Source of the DNA: Neospora caninum Liverpool
Lineage: Eukaryota > Apicomplexa > Conoidasida > Eucoccidiorida > Sarcocystidae
DNA length: 64,000 bases
Assembly (NCBI RefSeq): GCF_000208865.1
Contig: NC_018389.1
Location: 1,178,001 to 1,242,000, forward strand
Direction of reading: 5' to 3'
Part shown: one piece after another, positions 26,701-38,700 of the stretch
Position numbering within the stretch: position 1 is the stretch's first letter
How the letters are laid out: every line of letters begins with the position of its first letter
Translations under genes and position numbers: made by a program
The notes under the pieces: generated by a model
What the model saw: only the letters and a program-made list of their open reading frames with translations
Told to the model about the DNA's origin: nothing
The model's database searches: none

Positions 26701-29659
26701 GACCGCCGCAAGCGCTTCCTTGTAGGCCCGTTGGAATGCTGACGTCACAGGTCGCACCAAGGAGCTGTCAGATAACTGCCCGTGGATGTCAGAAAACAGG
26801 GGCTGCGGCTGCATGAGTGAGACGTATAAAGGGGACGGGGTATCACGAGGTAACGCAGATGAGGCGTCTCGTTCGTGTGCGGCCGAGCGTGAAGTGATCT
26901 GTAAATTATGCTGGTTATAAACAAATGCTCTACGATATGTAGTGCCCCTCAGCCGCACAACAAACATTGAATGCAGCGAACCTAGCGAATGTCGGCCACG
27001 GGACGAGCGAATGCAGGCGCCCTTCCTGAGCTCAAGAGCGGCGTTCCTTAGGTAGCACGAGCAGCAGAGTCCCGTGAAGCACTAACAAATCGCTACAAGG
27101 GCGCGGGGAGGGGGCTTGGAGCCCCAGTTTCTTTTCCATGAGCAGCTCCAACGAGCTCTTACTTCGTTCGAAGTGAGACACTTCTGGTCCACACACGGGA
27201 ACTGAACGCACATATCAAAAAGACACACAGTTTTCAGCTTGGTGCCCATTGAGAGAGTTACTCTTAAGCATCGTGAGAACTCGCGGCCATCAATCGCGAC
27301 TCGTAGGCCACTGTCTAGGTGCGACCCGCAAGCGATATAGGCACCACCTAGAAAACTTAAAGCCGTCACAAACTTTGCGATACGCCGGTGATCACGTCAA
27401 ACTACAGCGTCGAGCGTAAAAAGAGGCTGTGTTGAGGGGAGCCACCACACGGGGACTTACGGTTGCTGCCGGGTCTTCCTCTCCGCATGAGAGGCGCTGC
27501 TAATTCGGGCGCTGCAGCTGACTTGCCAGCGACAGCATCAGACGATGGCGTGGGAATGTCCTCCTCCCCTGGCCCATCCACTGATACCTCGGGCAATAGG
27601 GATCCTGACTCCGCAAGCGGTTCACCTGATTGAGATGCCATCCGACTTGTAGGGGGCTCCTCAGGGGGACCACCGAGGGCAGCCTCCTCCTCAGGAGTCG
27701 GCGGTGGCAGTGCAGGGAGGTCCCCAGCTTGCGTTCGCGCCCGCGCCCGCCCTTGGGGACCAGAACGAGTAGTATTTTCAGGACTCAGCGGTTGACGTTG
27801 GAGCTCCATGCTTTCTTTCCGGGGTTGGTATGGGGATCCACCGGGGCCAACGTTCTTTACAGGGGCCTCTGATGGAGGCTGAACCGGCCCCGCCTCCTCT
27901 TTCGGTTCTACCGGTGCCATGCTTCGGACACTACCTTCACTCTTTGGCGGTGGAGCTGTAGCGCCCGTTTCTGGTCCCTTGTCAGCGCTTGGTTTTAGCA
28001 AGACGGGTATGGGTGGAGGTCCGCCGGAAGACGCTCCACTGGGTCTGTCGACTGGTCCTGCTGTCTCCACGTCACCGGTACTACGTGGCATCTTGTCAGC
28101 GCTTGGTTTTAGCCAGACGGGTTTGGGTGAAGGTCCACCGGAGGACGCGCCACTGGCTTTGTCGACTGGCCCTGCTGTCTCCACGTCACCGGTACTACGT
28201 GGCATCTTGTCAGCGCTTGGTTTTAGCAAGACGGGTATGGCTGAAGGTCCACCGGAGGACGCGCCACTGGCTTTGTCGACTGGCCCTGCTGTCTCCATGT
28301 CACCGGTACTACTTGGCATCTTGTCAGCGCTTGGTTTTAGCAAGACGGGTATGGCTGAAGGTCCACCGGAGGACGCGCCCCTGGGTTTGTCGACTGGCCC
28401 TGCTGTCTCCACGTCACCGGTACTACGTGGCATCTTGTCAGCGCTTGGTTTTAGCCAGACGGGCTTGGGTGAAGGTCCACCGGAGGACGCGCCACTGGCT
28501 TTGTCGACTGGCCCTGCTGTCTCCACGTCACCGGTACTACTTGGCATCTTGTCAGCGCTTGGTTTTAGCAAGACGGGTATGGCTGAAGGTCCACCGGAGG
28601 ACGCGCCCCTGGGTTTGGCGACTGGCCCTGCTGTCTCCATGTCACCGGTACTACGTGGCATCTTGTCAGCGCTTGGTTTTAGCCAGACGGGCTTGGGTGA
28701 AGGTCCACCGGAGGACGCGCCACTGGCTTTGTCGACTGGCCCTGCTGTCGCCACGTCACCGGTACTACTTGGCATCTTGTCAGCGCTTGGTTTTAGCCAG
28801 ACGGGCTTGGGTGAAGGTCCACCGGAGGACGCGCCACTGGCTTTGTCGACTGGCCCTGCTGTCTCCATGTCACCGGTACTACTTGGCATCTTGTCAGCGC
28901 CTGGTTTTAGCCAGACGGGCTTGGGTGAAGGTCCACCGGAGGACGCGCCACTGGCTTTGTCGACTGGCCCTGCTGTCTCCATGTCACCGGTACTACTTGG
29001 CATCTTGTCAGCGCTTGGTTTTAGCCAGACGGGCTTGGGTGAAGGTCCACCGGAGGACGCGCCCCTGGGTTTGTCGACTGGCCCTGCTGTCTCCACGTCA
29101 CCGGTACTACTTGGCATCTTGTCAGCGCTTGGTTTTAGCAAGGCGGGTCTGGGTGGTGTGGGCTTTGATGTGTCATCTTTGGTTTCGTCTCCGACAAATA
29201 CCATCCTTGCCGTGTGCTTAGATCCATCGTCTGGCAGCACTGGAGCAGGCGGTCCAATTGTAGTTGAGGTTGGGTTTGGCTGGGGTTGCGCGGCTGGAGA
29301 CCCTGACGCACCGGAAGATGTGGAGGGTGAGGTTGCTTTGTAAAGGTCGATAGCCTTAAAATCGTTAGGGTAAAGCCCTGACCCACCCCGGGAAGGAACC
29401 TGAACCCTAACTGCTGCCCATTTTTTCGGTGGAGTGGGCGGTCGAGGCCCAGACCACGAGTTCGTGCGGCGTGGTGTTCCATCTGGTGTCCCGGATGTCC
29501 TTGTGCCGTCGAACGAGCCGCGACGGTGTATGAGTCCGTCAGTTGTAGCTTCGACTCCAGTCACAGCAGCCGCAGAGAACAAGCACACGACGAGGACAGC
29601 GTAGAGGCCCTTTTTGCTAAATGCGCCTCCGCCTGTCCCCTCCACCAATTGGGAGATCC
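20773..29659 (-). CDS. Tandem paralog B: secreted/membrane protein with 38-residue repeats, first exon missing
   Basis: The larger member of the tandem pair. Supported exons: 27471-29659, 26526-26808, 25548-25709, 25092-25286, 24806-24900, about 24220-24442, 23411-23530, 22860-23198, 22118-22441, 21305-21604 and 20773-21089 (stop). The total is roughly 1,500 residues plus an unlocated first exon. The first mapped exon carries the hydrophobic segment GLYAVLVVCLFSAAAVTG followed by VEATTD, then a proline-rich region with about ten 38-residue repeats. The remaining exons encode a mostly helical body shared with paralog A (motifs TWIVESVAG, HATIADLTLTNSW, ACLAAIDFFFSR, KKCNMACL, MDICVAAWFKR, LFMPGYLDG, NAISFLRKLF). 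Two exon pairs have identical lengths (162 and 120 nt) and matching phases in A and B. The signal-like segment suggests export (inference). Function and family are unrecognised. Confidence 0.82.
27976..29140 (-). repeat. Ten 114-bp tandem coding repeats in paralog B, plus a partial unit
   Basis: The phrase CTTGTCAGCGCTTGGTTTTAG recurs exactly every 114 bp near 28090, 28204, 28318, 28432, 28546, 28660, 28774, 28888, 29002 and 29116, with a degenerate copy near 27978. Each unit encodes 38 residues beginning LKPSADKMPSSTGD and ending GGPSPKPVW or GGPSAIPVL. Variation is confined to a few sites (D/M, KPR/KAS, PKPVW/AIPVL) that recur in mosaic combinations, which suggests unequal exchange or gene conversion between units. 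Confidence 0.97.
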
Positions 29660-32600
29660 CTAAAGGAGGAAACACAAGCACAACCGAGATATAACACCAA
29701 TGTTGTACGAAAAACTTGAAGCACACTCATGTATACTTGGGACATGTCCGTGGCCGAGGATCGCGATCAATTGAGAGCCTCCCAATGAAGACCAGTAGCC
29801 TCTTGTTGACGGTCCCTCTCTGCAGTCGGTCCTCTCTGCAGTCGAATACCGGCTGCAGCAGCAGCAGAGGCCGAATGCCCAGTCTCCCACATTTCGATTT
29901 TGACGCGTGTACTGCACTGGCGGCAAGCGCCACAGCTTATACACCACGAGCAACGCTGAAAGAAGCTCTTTTCGGGTGATTTTGGCTCGAGTGCCAGTGA
30001 GCAGCGCGTGTTTGTTGCTGGAAACCCTCTCTGGTAGCTGCTGGGAGAAAAAAGGACGGCTATGAAAACGAATCTTGAGCGGGCAGGAAGAGTGCCACTT
30101 TCTCTAACAAAAGGCGAAGGGTCATATAGCGGTGAGAGCTCCATCGGTTGCTATGGGAAAAGTGTCTTTCGGCTAACCGTACCCGTCCAGGACAGAAACC
30201 ACAGGCCGATCATGGCGCCCCGGTGCCTTGAGGTCTCTCTTGTCGGCGAACGGGACTCGGAGCCGAGTGACTCGCGAGACGGGCGCAGTCTTCTCGTAGC
30301 TCAGGGCGATTACATACCCCACCCAGATGGCCCAGGCGAGACAGGGCGTTTCAAGAGAAATGTTGGACGGGACGCAGCTTCAGACAACGGGCCATTGAAG
30401 ATGGCAAGTAGAGCAGGCGTTGTCTTTCCTGCCGGGAACACGCGCGCGCGCGCCTGGAGGGTCACGAGTGAGGTTCGCCAAGGGGAACGGCAATGGCCGC
30501 TACGGACGGCAAACTATATCGGTAGCTGCGGCCGTTCTTCGCCGCAAAAAATAGGTCTTCAATGGACGGGAAAACTTCCCGAAAAGTAACTATTCATTGC
30601 TTGGGCAAAGGGAACGGGGCAGGAACGCGCGGGGTTCGCTCCGCCGCCGGCTCAACGTTCGCTCCCCCGGAATCTGTGTCTTCTGGCCTGCGGTTGACCG
30701 ACCGAGGGGGATGGGACGGGCTCTGTGGCGTGGCTGTCTGACGCGGATTACGCGAAGCCGTCAACGGACCGCGTCGACGCGGCGCCGCCTTCTTCCTTAC
30801 CAAATCAAAAGCAAGTCTCCGGACTCAAACACAAACGTCGCGACACATGCGTGGACGGAAATCCGCAGTTAGCTGCCGTCGTTGACCACCAAAAAACCGC
30901 CTCCTGACTGATATGTAGTATACGCACGAACTGCCTAGACATTGGCACGGTCCCTTCGCTCCCTGTCCATTTGCTGCGCGCCTCACTAGATACGAATCCC
31001 GGCCTGGCGTGCAAAAGTGAATTTCTTCTATCCTGTCTTTGAATAGGTATCAGATCTCAAAACAGAGGCTAACTTCTTGGGGGATCGAGAGAGGGGACAG
31101 CAGACTCAAAGACGCAACGTGGTTTCTCGCTGGAGCCAGTTTGGACACTTTAGAGTTTTTTTTTCGCTGGCATTTCGGGGCGCGTTTGACTGTAGGCAGA
31201 GCGGAACAGAGGACTGTGCTTGTGCCGGGGGCGGCTGCAGCTTGTTTTATTCAAAAGGCAGTGAACCAGTTGCACGATTTCTGTACTCATACTGACAGGA
31301 GTTTCAAGTTTCGAAACAAGTTGTCTTTCTAGATTAATCAGTGGTGGTTGCACGAGGCTTGCTGGTAAAGGATTCCCCGGTGTGTGGTAGACCTCATGAC
31401 CCGTCGCGTCGACTGCTGGAGTGGCCCTGAAGTACTGTCGCGGCAATGTTTGTGTTCTGACACCGGCGCTCGTCTGTAAAACTCAAACTTCAGCGAGCGG
31501 CCAATTCCTGGCGTCCAGCGACCGTCGTGGGGTTTGGGGGCTCCTGGTACGCAGCCCTTACACACGGGAGAGTAGCGGTGTGTGCTTACTCCGTTTTTTA
31601 GAAGTGACGTTTGCTTTCATGGCGGCAAAGCACAGCGCACAGATACATGCCTTCAACACTTTAAAACGCTGCCATGGCCTTGCTATTAAGAACTTACAAT
31701 GTTCCCTATCGCCATGAATATGGAGGCTGGCGTTGCAAAGTATTTGCGTATTAATTCTATGCCTCTCCCTAGCAACTCTTCACTGAAGACTGGCTCTACT
31801 GGTATGTAAGCATTCAAGCAATCAGCGTGATGAATCGTGAGCAGGGACGCCACCCCCACCAAGCATTTCTACCCCACTCTCGCTTTCTCTTTCTCTCTTG
31901 CATCACGGTCGCCTCCTGTGTCGAAGGGGGAACACATGCGTCCTAACTGCGGTGGGAGAGGCCCGATAAAACACAGCCAGTCACTGTCTGTTGAGGCTGA
32001 ACAGCATGGATTCTTACTTACTAGGCGCTTCCTCAACGTCGGTGTGTTTCGCCGTTCGGTGCTATGTCCGAATATGTCACTCCATGCGAGATGCCAGCGT
32101 GCGTTTCGGTGCCTCGCGCGCCTTACCTTCCTGCCCACTAACATACGACTAATTATTTTTGGAGTGTCCCTCTCTGCTTTGTTACAGAGGAAAAGTAAGT
32201 GGCACGATTCCACTCCTGCGTCGACAACAAATTGAAAATCGCGCCATCGACTCGTTGAAGAGTCCGAAGCATTTTATGAAAATCGGATTACTCAAAAACA
32301 GCAAGGTCCCCTGTATTTTCTTGGCTGGGTTTCTCCGTACCAACGCGACAGATTCTCTGTTTTCGGGGAGCCGTTCAAAGGAAGATCTGCCGATGATTGC
32401 ACGTAGGACAGCAGCATGAATGCAATGCTTCTCCATCGGTGACGAGAGCATCCTGTCATACCCCTCGTGAAGGTTTGAGGCAGCTTTCCTGTACAACTGG
32501 TATTTTATGGTGTCAGAACAAAGGCTTTTCCGAAGAAACATGTTCTGAACTATCGGGTGTTCTGGAAAGTACTTTTTGGGAGAACGTAAACAACTCAAGA

Positions 32601-32745
32601 TTCGAAACTCCGTGAAAGTTTTGAGAATGGAAGTTTTGTTTTTTTGACAAAAGAAGGGAACGACCACTGTCTGGTTGCCGCTGTTTTACTCTCACTGGAC
32701 TGGCGGAAACGGCTCAAATCATGCAGAGTTCATGCATGTGGCGCA
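29660..32745. other. Spacer upstream of paralog B, reaching the 3' end of NSF
   Basis: Contains the unlocated first exon and promoter of paralog B and, at the right end, the NSF 3' UTR. A 175-codon ATG-started frame at 30062-30589 (plus) is the longest open stretch, but it has no splice partner, no recognisable domain and no paralog counterpart. A purine/CG repeat (cgcgcgcgcgcgcc) lies near 30449. No tRNA or rRNA was recognised. Confidence 0.5.
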
Positions 32746-35700
32746 TCAGAAAGGCATTGCGTCGAAACCCCCCTCGTAGCCACAATCGTGTAGACACTGA
32801 AGGAACGGGCCGCATTTGATGGGACCTGAAAGACACAGTCAAATCAAGACGCAAGCACGACCGCCCTTTTTTCGGTACCCGCAGAACAATTCAGCTTAAA
32901 CTGTCCCAGTAAACAGGAGTGTTCGGAGCGTGTCGAAGGCATACATTCTGATGGGGGTTGCGAGCTTGGAGTGGCATGTACCTTTGTTTACCAAAAAATA
33001 AATTCTGTGACGCAATCTGAGACACTACCACTGTGCCGTCGAAATGCTGACATCTGTGAAGCAACCAGCCTTTGACTTTTGAATTTCGCGGAGTGGTCCG
33101 ATAGTTACGATCCTCCTGCTGGGACAGTGTGAATATTCCTTCTGCTTGGGAAGATGGAAATATAGTCCCGGGCGCGTGAGAGTATCTCCATGTTCGACTG
33201 AACACTCACCGGGCTTCGAGAACTCCTTCGCCATGTCAGTAACCAGGAGAAGCTGTTTGATGCTCACATCATGGACCTTGCCAGATTCGCAGACCTATAC
33301 ATGGAAAGCACCCAAGAAACACTCCATGGTCTTGTTCCGTCCATTTTGACGACGCCGTTGGAGACTTTGTAGCAAAGCTTATTTCCATTGAGCTTCTCAG
33401 GCCCGCAGGTGTTCACTGGTATATTCTGTGTAGTTCTAACCGCAATTCTATGTAATCTGAAACCGAAATATCTAGTCCATGCCACTCTCCATAGCCCGTG
33501 CGCGCTCGCGTCTGGTGACCAAGAACTCGATCACTTCGCACTAGCCGAAGATTCCCAGAGAACCGGTGAGCACTCCAGGCAATGGCGTGCTTCTCGAAGG
33601 CCAAAAACAAACGACCCCAGGTTCTCTTCTGTCATCTGTTCGGCTCGCACCGCCTTCAGAAAAAGATGGATTATGCTTGCGTCTGAAAAAGGCGCGGCCT
33701 CTTTGCCAGTTCTTCGCCACGGGTCTCAGAACATCTGTGGCAACTGTGTCATATCACGGGGACCGGAATACCCTCTAATTAGGCCGCAAAACGCGGGCTG
33801 TCTTGGCGCGTCCTACAGGTTGCGGGGGAAAAGCTTGTTTCCTGACAGGCACTCTATAGGCGGGCTGACTGTCCAGAGATTTCTTCCCCCCAAAGATCCG
33901 GGAGACCGAGAGAGTGCTAAATCCAAAACACGTGCTGCACTGACCAGCGCAATTTCCTCTGGGGGAAAGACGTGACGATCCCCGCAGTGCGCTTGGAGGA
34001 CCGTGCGAATTTGGTGAGGCCCGCGAACGAGCGGCACTTGCAACGAAACATTGAACGCTTTGGCAACACCTGCTTCCTGACAAGAAGGAAAGGACGAACA
34101 CAGAGCCGAGATCACTCTATACTGATGGACTTCTGACTCGAACAGCGAGTGCAAAGCCATCGCAAGACGTCAAAGACAAAAAGGCTACGCCTCGTGTCAA
34201 CAGTTTTGAGCGACTCTGGAAACCCCTCTCTGAATCGGGAAGAGTCACCGCGCCTGCCTTTCTACAGGCGAACAAGCTGTGCGACGGAAAACCTTCGTAC
34301 ATGGGGCTGTCGTCTCGGGTCCACAAGAGAAAATTCAATTACCTTCATGAATTCGAATTCCGAGGTAGTGGCGAGAATAAGGAGGCGACGGTTTTCTTTG
34401 GCAGGCATTTTCTTCACCAGGACCACGAGAGCCTGAAGCACGGCGTTGCTGAACCGCGGACCTATGGGAGTGAAGTCGATGAGCCTTTCGATATTGTCGA
34501 TCATCACTGCAAACGACACGAGTTTGGATGACCACAGAACACAAAAGACACTCGAAATGGCGCTTTGGCAGAAATGCACACCAGGGTTGAAGACATACAC
34601 CTGGATCTGCAAGGCGTGTTGGCGAAACTCGCTCACCCGTTCGGTGGCGCGGCCGCAGAGAGGCATCTACGTTTTCCGCGTCCTCACTTTTTGATGACTT
34701 ATGAGTGCTTCCATTCGTGCTTTCATTCTCGCGCAATTAAAAAGCAAATGCGAGTTGTAGTAGTCTGGGCAACGACGCAACGGAGACAGAGGGAGGAGGG
34801 AAAACCGTTTTCTGCCATCAGCTTGCCATGCAGAGACAAAGCTTACACAAGGAAAGAGGGCTTTTGTACGCATCGTCGAACGTCCGTGATAAAGAATTCG
34901 TCCGAGCTGCCTCCTGAAAAAAGACAGCGACAGACACATGAATCGGCCGAAGCCGGAGCGAGAGAAGTTCCCATCCACAAAAAGCAGCCCATAGCGGAAG
35001 GAGGGGAAAGATCCCGAAATGCTCGCTGCGCTCAAGCTCTCATGTTTTCAGCCTCGCCGACTTTTGCGTGCAAACAGGCGTGGAGGTAAGTATGCCTCTC
35101 CAAAGATAGAATGCGTGCGCATGAGTGCACGAATAGGTGCATACGCAGTGAGGAGGAAATACCACATGATGTCTTCTGGTGCTGGGCTCCGCAGCCCGAG
35201 AGTGCAACACGGCACCCGCATATATGGCAAACGTATCCCCGCTTCAAGCTCGTGTTGCTTGGAACTGGCATCCGTCTTGTGTCGTCTCCTCCGAACCGTT
35301 TTCACCTCCTAACGCCTCATTCTGGACTCAGGCAGTGTGGGAACTTCCGTTGTCTACACGTATCCTCTCATTACGTTTTACAAAACGTGGGGCCATCGTA
35401 AAGAGTCGAGCGGAAAATGCACGGGCCGATCGTGACCTAGTCATGTCGAAGTGGTGGTGCTGTTCACTAACTCTTGGCAAACGGAGAGAAAGCGAAGAGA
35501 AAACAAGCGTCACACATGCTCGCAGGGAAGTCACGGCACTCCGTTACACACCGAAGTGCTTCCGGACTCCTGAAATGCCCCTGAAGTGCGCACGTTCCTT
35601 CTCACCGAGAAACCAACAAAATTGTCAGGCGTGACGAGTTTCATGAAGGGAAACTGCGCTTCCTTGGCGACGTGGGCTGCCAGAGCGGTTTTGCCACATC

Positions 35701-38700
35701 CTGGAGGGCCGTGAAGGAGAATGGAGAGAACCTGGGTGTTCTCGCTGTCTCGCACCTGAGAAACACGGAGGAAGCGAGAAATCCGAGACGTCGACACCCT
35801 ACGTGCCGCGGGCGGAGCCGCGTTGTTTCTCTGTAGAGAACCTAGCAGGCGGTCGTAGACAGCGGTGAAGACCACCGTATTGGAGCCGAAAGAACAAAGT
35901 ACGGCGAGAAAGGCAGAGGGAAAGGCTGGGGCACGAAAACAGAAAGTGACAGCGACGGAGCGCACGCAGCAAACACGGGGCAGGAATACACACACGGCCA
36001 GGGCGGACGCAAGTCGAGCACGCTGCGAACTGGAAGCAGGGGAATCCGAGAAGGACAAATTCAAGCAAAAACAAAAAGAGAAGCAAAGCAGGGGAAAGCT
36101 TAGGGCGCCTGACTTGCTGGGCGAGTGTCGTGCAGGTCTGGAGAAGATGATCGAACTCGGGACCGTATGAAATAATGCCGTTTCGGAGACAGCCTGCGAG
36201 ACGATGGAGCACACCAGAGGTGCAAAGAGGAGAGGTGTATTTTGAGACGCCCGCAGGATTTCCCTCATCGAAAAAGGGTCGCGGCAATGAAGTACAGGAC
36301 GGCAGACCTTCGACATGAGCAACGTTTTCAGTTTTTCTTCCCGATGAGAGGGAGAAGGCCGGCAAAAAAGGCGCAGTCGCCTTACGCCACAGTAGGCAAA
36401 TTAACCCCTACGCAGATGTGGCTGTGTCCTCGGACACACATGTTTTCTTTAAACCAGTTCCAAGTTACGCTGTGATTTCCGTGGCCACACTGTGCAGCAC
36501 ATGGAGTATAGATGGTGTCTAGCCTGTCTGCAAATTCCCAAATGCATGCCCCTCCGTGTAATCGTGCCAGCCGTAAACAAAGGACTCAACTTCCACATTC
36601 CCCGCCGCCCTTACGTTTTGTGCACTCTGAGCTGCAAAAATTAACGTGAATCACTGCCCACAGTGTGCTTGGACAAAATGAAGCGCACAAATGTACATGG
36701 CTCTGAGAAGGCCTCTGACATTGAGACGCTAACCAACAGGACACCCGTCGATGATTTCACACCGTTAAATCGTGCTAGGTTCGATATCTTGCGCTGCCTG
36801 ATCCAAATCGCGCATTAACAGCGCATACACGCAGTCTGCAAATGGGCGCTTGTGTTTGCGCATTGCTATCAAAGTAGGTCGATTTGCACATCCGCGGATT
36901 GCGATTGGTGGCGGTGCCTGCGCGAAAGAAACGTTGGATTGTACAGCTGGAAACGTACTGTCGAAGAGGTCTTCCTCTGCGCCGAAGGCGGGTTTAACCT
37001 CCGTCAATGCGTTCTCAAAGTCGAGACGCGTTACCTGCGAAAAAAGAGCCGGAAATCGCACGAGCGACTGCCTCGCGACTGTCTCGGGAACGGAAGTGTT
37101 TTTTGTGCGCGAGAGTAGAGCCAGCACGCTGAAAAAACGGGGTAATCCCGCAAACCGAAGACGCGGCATCTCTCTGTTTACACAGAAAGACAGCGGGTAC
37201 GAGACACAAAGCGAAAATCACAAACCCGCGAGGCAAACCTCTAGGTTGGACCTCCTGCGGGGAAACGAACGCGTGGTCGGCGCGGGAACACGGACCCTGG
37301 CCCTGAGACCGTATATCAATGCAAACTCCCCAGCAACGAGGCCTCGTTGTCGGGAAGACAAAGATTTCCTCTCGCTTACTTTGATGGTCTCCACATCTGT
37401 TGGCTTCGACAAATCCTTCACGTTCACATTTCGTTGAAACGCGTACGAGGCAGCGCTGCGCACGAGGCCCTCGATCTCCGCCCCGGAGAAATTTTTCGTC
37501 TCCGCCGCAAGCACCGCCAGGTCGACGTCCTGTCGCAGGCAAGCAGTCGAAAAACAGGCAGCACCACCGTCGTAACGCGAACGGCCCTCGTGAAGAGATG
37601 CCGCGCTGGAACCAAGACTTTGGTTCGTCTCTGCAGTGCCGTCCGATGAAAGGGGGGGGCGACAACTCTTCAACGTTTTCAGCTCGACTGAATAGGCTCG
37701 GGTTCTCCAGGGTTCGCTGTCTTGCATGCAGTGCTAAAACCGAGGGGCCCTAGAGTGGAGCCTCGCATCTTGAGCCTCGCCGACTTTCCATTTCCACGGA
37801 GTCCCCTCGCGCCCCGTCTGTCACCTCGTGGACGTACGTTGCCCAGACGGCCGCTCTCGCGCATTTGCTTCGTGTGGATGCTCAGGATTTGAATTCGGCC
37901 TGACTCGTCGGGCAGTCCGATCTCAATGTGAACCTAGAAAAAAACACACGAACTACCGCTTCCGTTGAGTGGGTCTGACCGCACTTGACTATTCTGGCGA
38001 TCTGTCGCGGCACACGCCTCTCGCACGGCTCCGAAGACGTTCGACAACAACCCGCGCGGCAACTTAGTCGCGGCTGTCGTCGCTTGGAAAGAACTCCGAT
38101 GGAGACTGCCAAACTGCATCTCGTCAGCGAAAGAGCAGCACGCCGCTGTCTTACCTCAAGACGTCCGGGACGAAGAAGAGCCTCGTCGATCATGTCGATT
38201 CGATTGGTCATGCCGATCAACTACGAAAAAAAAGAAGGCGACTGCTTTCCGGTCATCCTGCCGATGGATGTCACTGCAGTCTCCAATGAGACGATCGAAA
38301 GCGGATATGTGGGAATCACGCGATCCAGAGCCACTCACATGCACGTCAGTGGCGCAACTGCGTTGCGAAAATCAAGTGCATTGGCGCTCCACGCTTATCT
38401 CGGATACGTAAACAGTAAAGGAAGGACACTTTTCCTCGCACGCAGCCTCCCTGTCTCCGCGCAAGAGCCAAAGCCTGCAGACCTCAATCTAGACGCCAAG
38501 ATCTCCTGCCCTCCACACTGACTTTCCCCATGTTACCTCTACTCTCCTTCTCTTCATCCCGCCTCCCCGTCTCTGGCGCGTCGTTCTGCGCTCCCTTTTC
38601 CCCACTCCCTCTTTGTCCGCTCCGCCTCAGTCTCTCTTTCTCTCCTACGCTTCCCGTGTGCCTCTCTGTTCTTTTTATCTCCCTCCCTGTCGGGACTCTC

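Noticed and set aside
27919..29343. Two very long plus-strand open frames (474 and 410 codons) over the repeat array
   Set aside because: They are antisense shadows of the 114-bp coding repeat. The period is a multiple of three, so any frame open in one unit stays open in all. The minus-strand frame has the signal-like segment, splice sites and a paralog.
35531..36322. Minus-strand frame of 263 codons as a single NSF exon
   Set aside because: It contains the D2 Walker A exon (35606-35755) and the preceding exon (36114-36193), but the sequence between them is a read-through intron with canonical splice sites.
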